Assembly (NCBI GenBank): GCA_009599575.1
Contig: VWND01000030.1
Span: 1 to 64,000, forward strand
Length of the DNA stretch: 64,000 bases
DNA from: Blumeriella jaapii
Lineage: Eukaryota; Ascomycota; Leotiomycetes; Helotiales; Drepanopezizaceae
Reading direction: 5' to 3'
Positions 13,656-25,893 of this stretch are shown in pieces. The first letter of the stretch is position 1; each line of letters opens with the position of its first letter. The notes below the pieces were generated by a model that was not told the DNA's origin, made no database searches, and worked only from the letters and a program-made list of their open reading frames with translations. The position numbers and the translations under genes are program-made.

Positions 13656-14225
13656 TTAATACCAAACGAATTCGCAGAATATTCGACTCACCCTAATCAA
13701 GGTTCCTACGATAGCCGTAGTCGAATTTTGAATTGCAACCACGATATTCTCGTGGAAATCCAGAATTTAATTTAATTGGTCAAAATGGGTCCGAGCGACG
13801 TTTTCGAAACGTCGAAAAATACGTTTTATATTAGCGTCGTTAAAAAAAGGGGCCGGCGCAGCCAAAGCTTTTAAAACAGCAGCAGCCGCCAAACCGGCAA
13901 GAACGGGCGCAGTAGCAGCGGCGGCAGCTCGAGCCGCGGCGCGATTCGCACGACCTCCGATTATTATAAGAGCCGAAGCGTTATTCTTTTTTGAACGATT
14001 TATATAAGCGTCGTAGATGATAAGGTCGATAAAGGTTTTAGCAAAAGTTTTAGCTTCGGCAGCAAAAAAAGGAAAAGCGGCAGCGGCTGTAGCAGCATCG
14101 AAACGATTTATAAAATCGTTAAAGCTCGCGAAAAATATTTGCGCCTCGATAGCGCGTACGGCAGAAACCTGTAGCTAGTTAAAAGCGAATTCGAATAAAA
14201 ATTTAGAAAACTTACAGAAAAACAT
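13656..14225 (-). pseudogene. Family-B antisense ORF, B1 copy (about 189 codons)
   Basis: On the strand opposite gag-pol, between the chromodomain and the 3' LTR, a frame runs from an ATG (complement of 14223-14225) to TAA (complement of 13656-13658). It has two internal stops, TAG near codon 17 and TAA in the C-terminal third, both explainable by C-to-T change. The middle is Ala-rich (ARAAAAATAPVLAGLAAAAV). A basic segment NIKRIFRRFENVAR and a tail with AIQNSTTAIV follow. No domain is recognised. The same frame is traceable in B2 and B3, which argues that it was a real gene of the living element. Chance openness of a GC-rich antisense frame is the alternative. Confidence 0.6.
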
Positions 14226-14709
14226 TAAGTATGCGAAGCTTTGCAGCGGTTGCATTTTACGCTGAGAAACTCGAAAACGCAAAAAGGCAAAAAGTCCGCT
14301 GTGATGCTTTCGCGTAAAATTAAACGGACGCACCGAAAGCAAATAAAAGTCAAAAGCATTTTAAAAGTTCGCGGCGAACGCGGCGAAAAGCAATTAATTA
14401 AAATAAAAAAAAGCTAACGAAAAAATAAAAATAAAAAAAAAAAAAAAAAAAGTTAAACAGAAAAATGGCGGCTATTTTAAAGAAAAAGGCTTTTTCAAAC
14501 GAAAATGCGAGCGCTACCGAAAACAAAAAAAACAAAACAGCAGAACAGCCATAATTCACGATCAAAAGCGGACGAAACAGTTACAATTCACGACCGAAAG
14601 CGGAAAAAACCGCACGTTATTTCGAAAGCGTAACGTACGCTATATACGGAAGCATACGCACAAAAAAATCAATCGCTTTTGGAAACCAAAAGCCTAAAAA
14701 GGGGGGTAA

Positions 14710-15122
14710 TATTAGGAACCAATATCACGTGTATAAGTCAGATGATTCGCCAAAACCCTCTGCCTTTTACCAATCCTCGAATAATACTTTCTGCGGATAG
14801 GCCGTGGGGGCCGGATAATACTATGAGGGCTGAAGATAATATTTAAGTAAAACATTTTATGGGAATAATTGCTAAAAAACCAATTATTAGAATTATATTA
14901 AAAAAAATAAAAAAAAATCGGGATAGGGACTGGAAAAGCATACTAAATAGGGCTCGCCTGGTTTCCTGGGAAATATTCTTTTCGAGGGCTCCACCCCTCC
15001 TTTTGTATTTATACACGCCTTCTACTAAAAATGTAGAAGGTAGAAATCAGTCTGACTATTAACCCAACCTTATCTGAGCTCTATTATCTGAACTAGTGTT
15101 TCCCTGCCTTTCAATCCTTACA
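14710..15122 (+). repeat. B1 3' LTR (413 bp)
   Basis: It has the same length as the 5' LTR. The first bases TATTAGGAACC are the mutated form of TGTCAGGAACC, and it ends CAATCCTTACA. The purine tract AAAAAGGGGGG immediately upstream is the expected plus-strand primer. CACGTG is retained near 14728. Confidence 0.93.
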
Positions 15123-17013
15123 CAAACGCGCCTGAAAACCGATTTTTTTAATAGGATAATAATTGGCGTATTATCGCAATTGCAAAAAAATGATTTTTAT
15201 TATCCGATCGGTTTTTTTTTTAAAATTATAATCGACGCCGAATTTAATTATCCGATTTACGACAAAAAGCTTTTCGCTATTTTTCGCTTTTTTAAAAATT
15301 ATAAGCCGAAATTGTTAAACGCTTAAAAAAACGTATATATATATATCGATCACCGCGCTTTGGAATATTTTATAATAATTAAAAACTTTTCGGCCCGATA
15401 AGCCCGATAGGCCGAGTTTTTCGCGGATTTTTATTTTACAATTATATACCGGTCGGAAATTATTAATACGCTCGCTAATATTTTTTTTCGTAAAAACCAA
15501 AATATTTTTTTATTAAAAGCGCGATAGCGAACAGTTCGAAAGCAGCAGATACTTCCAAACGATAAATTAAATTTTAAAATTTTAAAAAAAATGGCTGTTA
15601 AAAGCATAATTACGTTGGCGCCTGTGAAAATAGCGTCCGATAAACGCGATAACGACAGTATTTTCTCCAAAAAAAACAGCGAAAACGAAAAAAATAAAAT
15701 GCTTATAAAAAAACTCGCAGATTTAATTTTCGTAATCGCGTACGATATATATAATTATATAATTATAAACGATTTGCTGCAAGCTAATAAAAACTTTTTT
15801 TTTTCGAAGCGCAACGAACGCAAGTTCGCAATTATAGCTTTAATTATTAATTGCGACAAAACAAATTGTTTTTTTAAAACAGATTAATAATATTTTTAAA
15901 ATCTTCCGAACTGCGAACCTTTTTAATCCGATATATTTACGAACAGTTTTGCGTAGCATACGCTGAAATAAAAAAAATAAAGCTTTTGGTCGGTCGTAAA
16001 TATTATTAAAAAGCTATAAAAGCAGATATACAGCAATACGTTTCGAATTATCGTTGCATACGAATAAAAGCTAAGCGCGATAAAACCCCGGGCTTTTTAA
16101 AGCTTTTGCTTATATTTAACAAGCTTTATTAATATTTAACGATAGATTTTACGAAGCTTTTATTAAACGAAAATGGTCACGACTTCGCTTTCGTAATAAT
16201 AAATCGCTTATTAAAAAGCTTTTGTCAATTTTTTGCTATAAGATTATTATAGCGAAAGAATTAATAGTTTTGTTTTTGGTTTATTAAATGCGCTATTTCG
16301 GCATGCCGGATTTAATTATTTCGGACCGAAAAGCTCAGTTTGTTTCGGTTTTTTAACAAAAACTCTGCCGTATATTAAAAATCAAAATCAAATTGATTAT
16401 TGCGTATAATTTTAATATTAATAGGCAGATTAAAATAATAAACTAATATATTAAGCAACGCTTTCGCTTTTTTTGCTTTTATTATTAAAATAATTAAAAA
16501 CGCTTTTTACTTTTGATAAATATTATATAATTGATTTTGCCGCACGAGTTTTTCGGCAACGTTTTTTTTTTTCAAATTTTAAATAAATACGAAGCTCGTA
16601 TATTTTGGAATATAAACAATTTTCGTTTTTTTCGCTCGGCCATCGAAAAACTTAACCGCGACGAAGCTTTGCATTTGGCTTTCCGAATTAAAAAAATTAT
16701 AAAATACGTATAATCGTTTATTACGCAGCAATAAGCCAAAATAAAGCGCTTCGCTAATTTGCATAAACGACCGGTAAATTAAAATATAAGCGACGAGGTA
16801 TTAATAAATATTAAAAATTAAAAGCTCGACCGACCTTTCCGAAAGCTTTCGGACAAATAGTACGGTTTAATTAAAGTCGTCGATAAAATAAAAAAAAATT
16901 GAAAGTTTAATTTTTCCGCAAATTGGTTAATTCATTTAATTTTCTATTTATATTCGCTTCGAAAACATATTAGTAATTTTTTACCTGGCTAACGCCGCTC
17001 CGAATCAGCTTTT
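15123..17013 (+). pseudogene. A1 RNase H and integrase remains
   Basis: A1 resumes after B1. RNase H (15130-15330) shows FYYPIGFFFK and NYPIYDKKLFAI, equivalent to the last conserved blocks of the family. The integrase catalytic core is seen as MRYFGMPDLIISDRKAQF near 16285-16340, followed by a C-terminal GPY/F-like region (about 16810-17000) ending in FLPG-stop-RRSES. Stops occur throughout. C1 inserted just upstream of the chromodomain part. Confidence 0.75.
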
Positions 17014-17185
17014 TGTAAGGGGACGAACGAGCAGAAGGTTCGTAGGTGATTTACATTAACTACGAGGTTCTAAATTAAAGGTGTCGCGAAGTCTAAGATA
17101 CAATATGTGCGGGCTTCGATGTCACGTGACAACAACGTGACCTTCGGACCACGTAACCAACGAACTAACGTTTTATTTTTTTATA
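17014..17185 (-). repeat. C1 3' LTR (172 bp, left)
   Basis: On the plus strand it reads TGTAAGGGGACGAACG... and ends at a mutated CCCTCACA. It is exactly as long as the right LTR. CACGTG sits at 17123-17128; the second site seen in the partner LTR is ACGTAA here. Confidence 0.9.
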
Positions 17186-18199
17186 TATAATCTTTTTTCC
17201 ATTTTTTACTTAATTTCTTCGTCGTCGGAATTTACTTTTATAAATCGAACTTCGTTCGCGAAGCGTTTTTGTAAACGAATGCGAAGTTCAGCTGAAATAA
17301 TAGAAAAAATGGTAAAAAAGGCAGGCTTTCCTAGTTTCGGAAGCAGAACAACTGATTTTTTTGTAATAAAAAAGAAATTAATAACAGTTTTTTTGTGTTT
17401 GATAACGGTTGTAAAAGCTTTTTTTAATAATAAAAGCTTATTTTCGTTATTTATCGACTTAGCACGTTTTCTGTTAGCAATTCTGGTTTTAGCCAGTTTT
17501 GTTTTAATCGAATAAAGTTTTTAAAAGAAACGTATAACGAATTCAGCTATAAAATTATATGCGTTGACAACGTTTTTTAATAATTTTTAAAACTGATTTT
17601 CGGCGTTGTAACTACGCTATTATATTAAATAAAAAAAGTTGGGATTTCGTTTAAAGTCGAAAATAGCGTTTATAGCTTATAATAAGCTTTCGTTTGCGTC
17701 GATAAAAACAAATGAAAAAAAGGGGTTTTTCTGTTTTAAAAAAGAGTCGTTGTAAGCAGGTTTAAGCAAATTGATATGAAAAACAAAATATAATAGTTTT
17801 TGCTCGAAAAATAATTTCAGTTTGTAATTATAAAAGCTTAAAATTTCGGCGATTTTGTAAAAACCGTAGAATTTGTTATTTAATTTTTTAATTGGTCTAG
17901 TGAAAATTATATTACGTTTATTAAAAAATACGTTATTTTTTATTTTGTAAACAAAAGCTGATTGGCGTTGTTAATTAAAATAATATTTTTGATCGGTTAA
18001 CGCTGAAATCAGATTTGTACGTAAAAATAATTTTAACTTTTTTATTTTGTCGGCGAAATCGTTTTTTTTCGTATTTGCTATTCGCAAAATGCGTAAAATA
18101 AAACCTAGAATAAGTTTAAATAGAAAAAAGCTTATTCGGAAGTAAAAGCTTTTGTTAGCGTAAAAAAAAGAAATTCCGGTAAAAGCGTTTACAGCGTTA

Positions 18200-20410
18200 T
18201 TCGCTGCGAATTCAATTAAAAAAAGCCAATTTTCCCAATTTTTTTAAGCGTATTCGACGAATTATTTCAAATAGAAAAATAGATAAGCGTTCGCGTTTTC
18301 GATTTGGCCGTTTGTTTCGGAGTAAAAACTAATAAATAGCGTAATATTGGTTCCGAAACGGTGATTAATAACTTTTCAAAACTGTAAAACAAATAAAAAA
18401 CCTCGGTTTGAAATTATAAAATCGGAAAGATTATATAAACGCTAAATATTTTTGTAAAACAATTTAGCTAAGTCTGTCGCTTTTATAGCTGTATAACAGG
18501 TTGTATAATATCGTTTTTTAATAAAGCGACAAATTATTATTATAATTAAATTGTTTCGGCTTTTATGCTTTTTTATTAAAAAAAGGTTTATAAAATCGAC
18601 CGATATATAATTCCAACGGCGTAAAAAAATAAATAAAAGTTTGAAAAGTTTTTGATAGCGTTAATTAGTATTTGTATTGCGAAAACAGCCGTTGCAATTG
18701 CGAATAAATATTTTGCAATTTTCGGAAACTAATAGCTAATAATAATTTTTATTAATAATTTCGTAAAGCTTGTTTTTGCCAGAATAGCCTGTTTTTTATT
18801 AAATTATAAGTTATTTGTAAAAGCCAGGTACGAATAAAAACGTTTAAATTCGGTATATCGAAAACGTAAAATCGGTTTCGGAAATACAATTTATTATTGC
18901 GTATAGCGTATTTAAAAAGTTATAACGTTTTAGATTTCGGAATACTTTTTTTGGTTTAAGCATTTTTTTTTTTGGTAGCGATTTATAGTTTATTAATAAA
19001 ATAGTATTTATTTAAAAATCGTAAAAGCTTTTCGTCGTTTGCTTCGGATTGTTTTAGCGAAGCCGGAAAAGCGGTTAAAACTTCGGTCAGATAATATTTT
19101 TTAAAAAAGGCTTGGTTTTGAAACTGAATTCTTTCGTTTAAAAAATTCTAAAAAAGGTTTTAAAAGCGTCGGGTTAAAAAATCAAATTTGCTATTTTGTT
19201 TTTTAAATTTAAATATAATTATAAAATCAAAGCCAATTAAAAACTCGCTTCAGCGTATTTAACGCTTATTAAATTGTTTAATCGTTATAAAATATTTTAA
19301 ATTTCGGTAGTTTATAAATATTCGAATTAAATAAGCAGCTTTTTGTAATTCGGCTCGCTAACTTTCGAAGCAACGTATAATAACGAAAAGTTTTTTATTA
19401 TAAATTTCGTAATTGCATTCGGCAAAATCGAACTTTTTCGATATAAAAGCGATTGGATAAAATATTTTTACATCGTTTTTTTAAAAAAAAAATTTTTAAA
19501 AAAAACGTAATTATAAACGTTAGTTTCAACGAATATTTTTTTATTAAAATTAAAATGGAACAACGTAAATGCAATCGTAAAAGCTAATTTGAAAAATTCG
19601 AAAGCTTTCGCATAATCGTCGTTAAAATTTTATTTAATATTTTTTTTCGTTAAATTTATTAAAAAAATAACGATTCTAAAAAAACCCTTAATAAATCGTC
19701 GATAAAAATTCGCAAAATTTAAAAACGCTTATACGTTTTTAACGTTGAAAAAAAAATTCCAGTCCGTAATCGCTTCGAGCTTTTTAAGATTTATTTTGAT
19801 TTTAGTAGTAAAAATAATTATTTTAAAATAAACGATTTTTTGAATTTCGAACTCGCATTTTTTTATATTTAATTGTAGGCCCGCGTTAAAAAAAGCTTAA
19901 AAAACAAAATTAACGTGTTTTTTATGTTTTTGAAAATCGTTTAAATAAATTAAAATATCGTTTATATAAATTATATAAAAGATATTTAAATAAAATCGTA
20001 AAATATCGTTTATGCGAAATTGAAAAATAGCGAAAGCGTTGTATAATCCGAAAAGCATAATTAAAAATTCGAATAAGCTATATTTCGTATTAAATGCAAT
20101 AAGCTATTTATAGCCTTTTTTTATTCGAATTTTATTAAAAGCGGCGAAAACGTCGAATTTAATATAAAATTTGGCTTTGCTTAATCGTAAAAGCGTTTTT
20201 TAAACCAATAATAAAAGATATCGGTTTTTAATTATAATAGCGTTAAAAGCTTTGTAATCGACGCAAAATCGTAATTTTTTTTTTAGTTTTTTCGCGAATA
20301 AAACTAAAAAAGCTGCGAAAAAAAAGTTCGTTCGGATCCAGCTTTTTTCGAGGTTTTTTTTAAAAAATTTGCGTAAAACTTGAAATTCGTCGATTAATAT
20401 ATTATACAAA
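18200..20410 (-). pseudogene. C1 pol remains: RT, RNase H, integrase
   Basis: An open RT piece at 20200-20409 contains LRFCVDYKAFNAI. The active site (near 19950-19970) reads YINDILIY, an Asp-to-Asn change. RNase H shows FYPIAF and [11 protein letters not shown]. The integrase shows a C-x2-C (NCNGC) of the zinc domain near 18690, ISVDFI near 18590, IISNRG near 18400-18415 (Asp to Asn) and FYSETNGQIENAN near 18310. RT before integrase identifies Ty3/gypsy order. All three catalytic losses are G-to-A transitions. Confidence 0.78.
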
Positions 20411-21418
20411 AGGCCGTATAAAAATACTGCTTCAGATCGAAGTTTTATCGTATAATTAACGCTTTTTTTATAAAATGCAAATTTATTAGCTTCGATAAAA
20501 TTAAAAGCGGCTAGGTAATAATAATAGTAAAAAAAAAGTTTTATTCGAAGATCGATTAACGGTTTAATTTAAAAAGCCAAACGAATATTTTTCAATAAAG
20601 CTTCAGCGAAGTAAAATTCGGCTGAAAATTGTTATCGTGCAATCTAAAAAAGCTTATTCTTTTGCAATTAATCGATTTCAAATAATATAATAAAAAAAGA
20701 TTCGTCGGTTAAAACGCTTAATTTATATAATTGTTAATTAATTTCGTATAAAAAAGCTGAAAATACCTCGACTTCTGATTAAAAAGCCAAAGTAGTAAAT
20801 ACAACTGCTTCTGTACGACGAAGTGTAGCTAATAGAACGACGGTTTTGTAAAAATGGCGTTTCTGAATTAAGCCTGAAACGGCCAATTAATAAATGCGTT
20901 AAAATAAGCAATTCGTACGACAGAAATTTAAATTAAAACAAAAAATATTCGTAGTCCAATTAATATAAAAGTTATATATCCGAAGCCAAAGCTTTTTTAA
21001 AATAAAATCGTATTTTCCTAGTATTATAATAAAAGCTGTAACTAGTTCGATATGGCCGGCGATATTAATTTAAAAAAAGATTTAATAAGTAATATCGCCG
21101 TAAATAAAAAAGCGTTCGTTAACCACGGTAAATTTACGTAGATTAATAAATAAAACAAAAATCAATTCGTAGTATTATACGAAAAAATAATTAATAAAAT
21201 TATCGGTAGCTTCGAAATCGTTTAAAAAATAGATTTTAATATATATATTATTAATAATTATAATACAAAACAATATCAAATATAATTCCGGAACGCCGTT
21301 CAAAGCAGATAATTCCAATTTATTTTTTAAAAGTTTCTGATAATAACAATTATTAAAAACAGTTAGTTTTCCGATTTTTTTGCTTCGGCTTTAGCTTTTT
21401 TAATTTAAAAAAAATCGG

Positions 21419-21460
21419 AGCAATCAGCAGCGCGGTATTTATCGCTGGCATATTATAAGC
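21419..21460 (-). pseudogene. C1 gag zinc knuckle, degraded
   Basis: The minus frame reads NFCL-stop-YASDKYRAADC. The spacing fits CX2CX4HX4C with the second Cys and the His both turned to Tyr. It marks the nucleocapsid end of gag, upstream of the RT in element orientation. Confidence 0.5.
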
Positions 21461-22852
21461 AAAAATTATTAGCAAAAAAATAAATTCGGCGCGCTAATTT
21501 TTCGGCATTATTTATTAAGCGTTTATTTTTAGCTATATCGGCTGCGGTTTATGTAATTGCTTTGGTTTAAATAACGCTGAAATTTATAAAATCGCTTTAA
21601 ATAATAGTCGTAATAGCAATTTTAAATATAAAAGCAGAAAAAGTAATTTCCGTATTACGGCTTTCGGTTTTATAATAATTAAAATTTAATTATCGAAAAA
21701 CGGTATCGGTTTCGCGTATTTAAACGTAAAAACCAATAAAATCGGTTTTTAAATCGGAAAAATTAATATAAAACAAACGGATAATTATATTAAAATAAAA
21801 AGCTTCGCGCAGAATAACGATAGCGGCTTTGTTATTAAATTTAATATAACTTTTAATTTCCAGCCAAATAAAAAAAAAAAAAAAAAATTAATTGCTTTGT
21901 TTAAAAAATAATTTTTTTTTAAATATATTTGCTTATTAATTAAAAACACCGAACGATTATTAAAAAACTTGAATTATTTTTGCAATAGTTAAATAAAAAA
22001 AAATGCCGTTCGTACGTAAACTTTTTTGTAAAACGCTTTTGGCTGTATCGGAAAAGCGGAAAAAAAAGTAATTTATGCGATTTTATTCGATCGCATATTA
22101 ATTTTGATTAAAACGAAACTTTAGAATTATATTTTAAAAAAAAATAGTAAAATGCTTCGTAACGTTGCCGATATTATCCGAATTTGTGAATTTATCGGGG
22201 TCGGAAAAAGCAGGTGTTTTTTTTTCTGCGTTTAAAATATTCGGTGTATTTTAACTGGTAAAAGCTTATTTTCGGAAATTAGCAAATTCGGCTTCGCGGT
22301 TTTAAATTATTTTCTTTTAAAAGGCCTTTTTTTCCTAGTATTATACCGTTTGAATATTTAGCTTTTAAACGAGATTATTTAGTTTAGCTTTAAATAATAC
22401 TATTATATCGTTCTGTTTTATCGCGTAAGCGAAGATATCGAAGATTTCTTAAAAGCAGGCTTTCGTATTAGCGATCAAAGCGGCGACGATTTGGTCGGAG
22501 TATTTAAAATATTCTAAAATAAAGCAATTGAAAAGTTCCGACAATTTGGAAAATTCCGATATTTTCGATATTAGTGCCCGTTAAAAAAAAGCGTGAAATA
22601 TGTTTTGTTTCGGAATATAAGCAGAAGCAGAACAGGGTTTTTTGAATGTAAATCTTATATCAGAAGAAGTTATCGTTTTTTATATTAAAAAGGATTGTCG
22701 TTTCGTAGTTTCGTATAAAAGGTCGTAAAAGTCGTAAAATTATTATCGCGATAAGATTGATTTTTTGTATACGCAAAAGCAAAACAGAGTTAGCAGGCCT
22801 TTTCAGCTCGAAAGCTGAAATAAAAGTGTTAAAAGAGTTTTGATAATTAATA

Positions 22853-23024
22853 TATAAAAAAACGAACGAGCAAAAGGTTCGTAGGTGATTTGCATTAACT
22901 ACGAGATTCTAAATTAAAAGTGTCGCGAAATCTAAGATACAATGTGTGCGGGCTCCGATGTCACGTGACAACAGCGTGACCTTCGGACCACGTGACCAAC
23001 GAACTGACGTCTCATTCCCTCACA
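22853..23024 (-). repeat. C1 5' LTR (172 bp, right)
   Basis: It is collinear with the left LTR over its full length. Two CACGTG hexamers are present at 22962-22967 and 22989-22994. The right terminus CCCTCACA is unmutated. Confidence 0.9.
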
Positions 23025-23350
23025 CTTTTATTTAATTATTTTCTAAATAAACGAAATAAAAGATCGAAAAAATAATAAATTCGAAATTGCATAAAAAAGT
23101 GTTGTAATATCAGATTAATTAAAAGAGCGCTAATAAAAATCTCGAATAATACTTTTGTTTTGACGCTATAACGGCCTTTTATATTTTTTAAGCATTTTAT
23201 CGATCGCATTTCACCGCTAAAAGCTTTCCACGAGCATTTTCCGTATAATTGTAAGCTTATAACGAAAGCAAAAAAGATTATACTAAATTGGAAAACGATA
23301 GACCTATAATTACAACTGCGAGGACGCAGTTTTTCGAAGGGGGGGGGTAG
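23025..23350 (+). pseudogene. A1 chromodomain remnant and polypurine tract
   Basis: A1 resumes after C1 with a chromodomain-like stretch (KIEKIINSKLHKKVL, YQIN-stop-KSA), and the same segment is readable in A2. The Trp normally following QIN is a stop. The stretch ends in GAAGGGGGGGGG, the polypurine tract before the LTR. This makes family A a chromovirus too, but with a weaker domain match than B. Confidence 0.6.
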
Positions 23351-23624
23351 TATTACGATTTTGGCCTGGCTAATGGTAATTGCCAATAATATAGCTGCCA
23401 GTGGTATAATTGCCAATGGTATAAATGCTGGTGGTATTGGATTAAGGTTTGGGCACGAACCATCTCGGCCATTAGGCCTCGCGCTAAGTCACGTGACCCA
23501 TAAGCGCAATCTATTATATATAAAATTCGCGACTCCGAGCATTCTAGCTCGGTGTTTTTCTTTCAATTTATATGCGTACCTTTTGGTCCATATCATCCCG
23601 ATCATCCTTAAGCTAGCTATGACA
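23351..23624 (+). repeat. A1 3' LTR (274 bp)
   Basis: It begins TATTACGATTTTGG (mutated TGTTACGATCCTGG) and ends AGCTAGCTATGACA. It has three positions of the 15-bp unit, as in the 5' LTR, and the CACGTG near 23490 is retained. Confidence 0.92.
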
Positions 23625-25048
23625 GTCGGAATTTTCGAAAAATATTAAAATATCGTCGAAATAAATTATATACGTAATATTTATTAAACCGATTAAAACT
23701 TGATTAATATACGCTTAAAAAGTTGCTGATGCGTTCGAAAAGCCGAAAAATAATACGCAGTATTCGAAGTGTTCGTAACGAATGCGAAACGTAGTTTTCC
23801 ATTTATTTATTTTTTTTATTCGAAAGCGATAATACGCCCAAATAAAGTTTAGTTTGGTAAATATTTTAGTTTTTTTTAAACGATTTAAAATTTCGTTTAT
23901 AAAAGATAGGAAATTTCGATTTTTAACCGTAATTGCGTTTAAATTTTTATAATCGACGCATAATCGTAAACTTTCGTTTTTTTTCGGTATAAATATTACC
24001 GGTGCGCCGGCAGAGCTAATAGATTTTTTTATTTAGCTTTTTTTTAAATTCGAATCGAAATATTCGCGCAATTCGGTGAATTTAGATTTCGATAAAAAGT
24101 AAATTGGTTTTTAAAAGGGATTTTTTTTTTTCGCGAGATTTATTCGATGTTTTATAAAATAATGAAAAATTAAAATAACCGCGGCGGTATCGTTAAACAC
24201 GTCGGCGTAGTCGTCGTATTTAAAAGGTAATTAATGCTGTTTTTCAATAGCTTTTTTCAAAACGATATAAAATATTTGTTTTTTTTTGGATTTTTTTTTA
24301 AAACGTTTGATTATAACGAAATTAAGCTGTAAGCGTTCGATTGGGTATCGTTACGATTTAGCTCGAAAGCTTATAGCGGGGTCGATATTTCGTAATCAAA
24401 AGAATTTTAAAATAAATAAAACCTTTGAAATATTTATATCGCAAGCTACGAAATCGCTTTGTATTTTTTTAATTGTTTTATAATTATTAATAGCGCGAAT
24501 AAGTTGCTTATGCGTGCCGTAAATAATTACTTTTTTTTTTTTAATCGTAAATAAATTAATACGCTTTTAAATTAGTTTTTATTTATATTTAATTAATAAC
24601 TTTTGGATTATACAGTTTTTTTCCGCGCCGCAGTCGATAAAAGCTCGTTTCGTACGAATTTCGCTTTTGGCTTTTTTAATTTCGATTAAAATTATTATTT
24701 TTTGCATTTTTTTTTCGCTCGATTTTATTAGCAATAACGAAATTAAAATCGAGCGGAAGCTTTTTTCGAATTTTTAAATTTGTTAGCTTCGGAACAATTT
24801 GAAATTATATATTTTTTTTTATTGCATTTATAATATTCGACTTTTGGACAATTAGCTATGCGATGTTTTTTTTTTGGCAGCGATTGCATTTCGAAAAATA
24901 AAAAAAATCGTTAAAAATTTTAAAATTTCAAAAGATTTTATTAGAATTATCGTTTTTTCGCTTTCGCTTTCGTTTTTTTTTTATAACGTATTTTCGAATC
25001 GAAAGCGATATATATCTGTTTTAGCTTTTAAGTTTTAATCGTAAATAT

Positions 25049-25082
<34 letters not shown>

Positions 25083-25893
25083 GTTCGTTTCGTCGTTTAT
25101 TATTTTTCGTTTCGTCGTTAATAATTTTATTAATATTTTCGATACGACGAGCGATTAATATTAATTTTTCGTACGAGCTTGTAGCTGCAGTATTGTTTCG
25201 TTTGATAATTTTTTTTCGAAAAATAAATCGAAGTTTTGCGAAAAGCATTTTTTTTCTAGTCGTATCGTTTGTTATTTGCAATTGCTGTTCGAGATTATTT
25301 AAATAAGCAACGAAATCGTTAATTGATTTATGCTTTTTTTATTTCGTTTTATCGTATAAATTCGAAGCCGCGATTTTTCGATTTTCCGTATTTATTAAAA
25401 AGTTTAATATTTATTTTTTGAAATCGTTTTATATGATTCGAATATTCGTAAAACGTCGTTCGTATCCGGTTTATTTTTTTTTTATTTTATCGTCGAAAAT
25501 TAAAACACAGGCGTTAATTTTTTTTGGTTAGTACAAAATATTATTTTTTTATTTTGGCGGAAACTTCGTTTTGTACGTCGAATAAAAAATTAAGTTTTTT
25601 TAATATTTTTTTTCGATATATTAAAAAGTTTTTTATTTTTAATGCTTTTCGGCTCGAATTCGCTGTGTTTTTTACAAAAGGTATAATATATTTAAAAAAA
25701 ATGCTAGATCGTTTTCAATAAGTATTATTATCGTAATGCTTCGAAGATATTTTATAATAATCGCCAGCTTGGGTTATTTTCTGTTTTTTTTTAATTAGAA
25801 CGGTGTTAAAAAATATAAAAACTTTTTTTTCGATATTTTCGAAAGCGTTAAGTTTTTGTTAAAATTGTTTAATTTTTTTTCGGAGTTCGTTTC
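23625..25893 (-). pseudogene. B2 middle segment: RT N-terminus, protease, gag C-terminus
   Basis: Minus-strand reading from 25893 downward gives gag (open 25021-25281, matching B1 9142-9507 residue by residue with many changes), the zinc knuckle KCNRCQ near 24870-24892, the protease region (24700-24290) and RT up to YFDDILIFFEN near 23640-23665. Both catalytic Asp residues of RT survive here, with the preceding Leu changed to Phe. A1 cut the RT directly after this motif. Stops are frequent. Confidence 0.8.

Larger units (their letters stand above)
7768..15122 (+). mobile_element. Chromovirus copy B1 (family B, 7355 bp), best preserved copy
   Basis: B1 is a complete element on the plus strand with two 413-bp LTRs and target duplication CAAAC (7763-7767 and 15123-15127), inserted in the RNase H region of A1. 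The uninterrupted A1 sequence across the site is confirmed by A2 near 28800-28820 on the other strand. The order is gag, protease, RT, RNase H, integrase, chromodomain, a 3' tail of about 1.2 kb with an antisense ORF, a purine tract (G6 just before 14710) and LTR. Mutation load is visibly lower than in B2 or B3. It is the only copy with both an unmutated YLDD RT motif and a long open RT frame, though gag and integrase still contain stops. Confidence 0.95.
17014..23024 (-). mobile_element. Ty3/gypsy copy C1 (family C, 6011 bp)
   Basis: C1 is a complete minus-strand element with two 172-bp LTRs (17014-17185 and 22853-23024) and target duplication CTTTT (17009-17013 and 23025-23029). The empty site is confirmed by A2 near 26920-26945. 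Reading the minus strand from 22852 downward gives a degraded gag zinc knuckle (21419-21460), RT (about 20410-19900), RNase H (about 19800-19200) and integrase (about 18800-18200). All frames have many stops. It is the only family-C member in the window. Confidence 0.92.
3811..23624 (+). mobile_element. Chromovirus copy A1 (Ty3/gypsy family A), interrupted by B1 and C1
   Basis: A1 is a full-length plus-strand element bounded by 274-bp LTRs and flanked by the target duplication GTCGG (3806-3810 and 23625-23629). It is inserted in the RT region of B2. Removing the insertions B1 and C1 leaves about 6.4 kb, close to the 6.5 kb of A2. The order is 5' LTR, gag with zinc knuckle, protease/linker, RT (to 7767), then RNase H and integrase (15123-17013), then chromodomain remnant, G-run polypurine tract and 3' LTR (23025-23624). 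The frames are heavily broken and the copy is dead. Confidence 0.92.
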
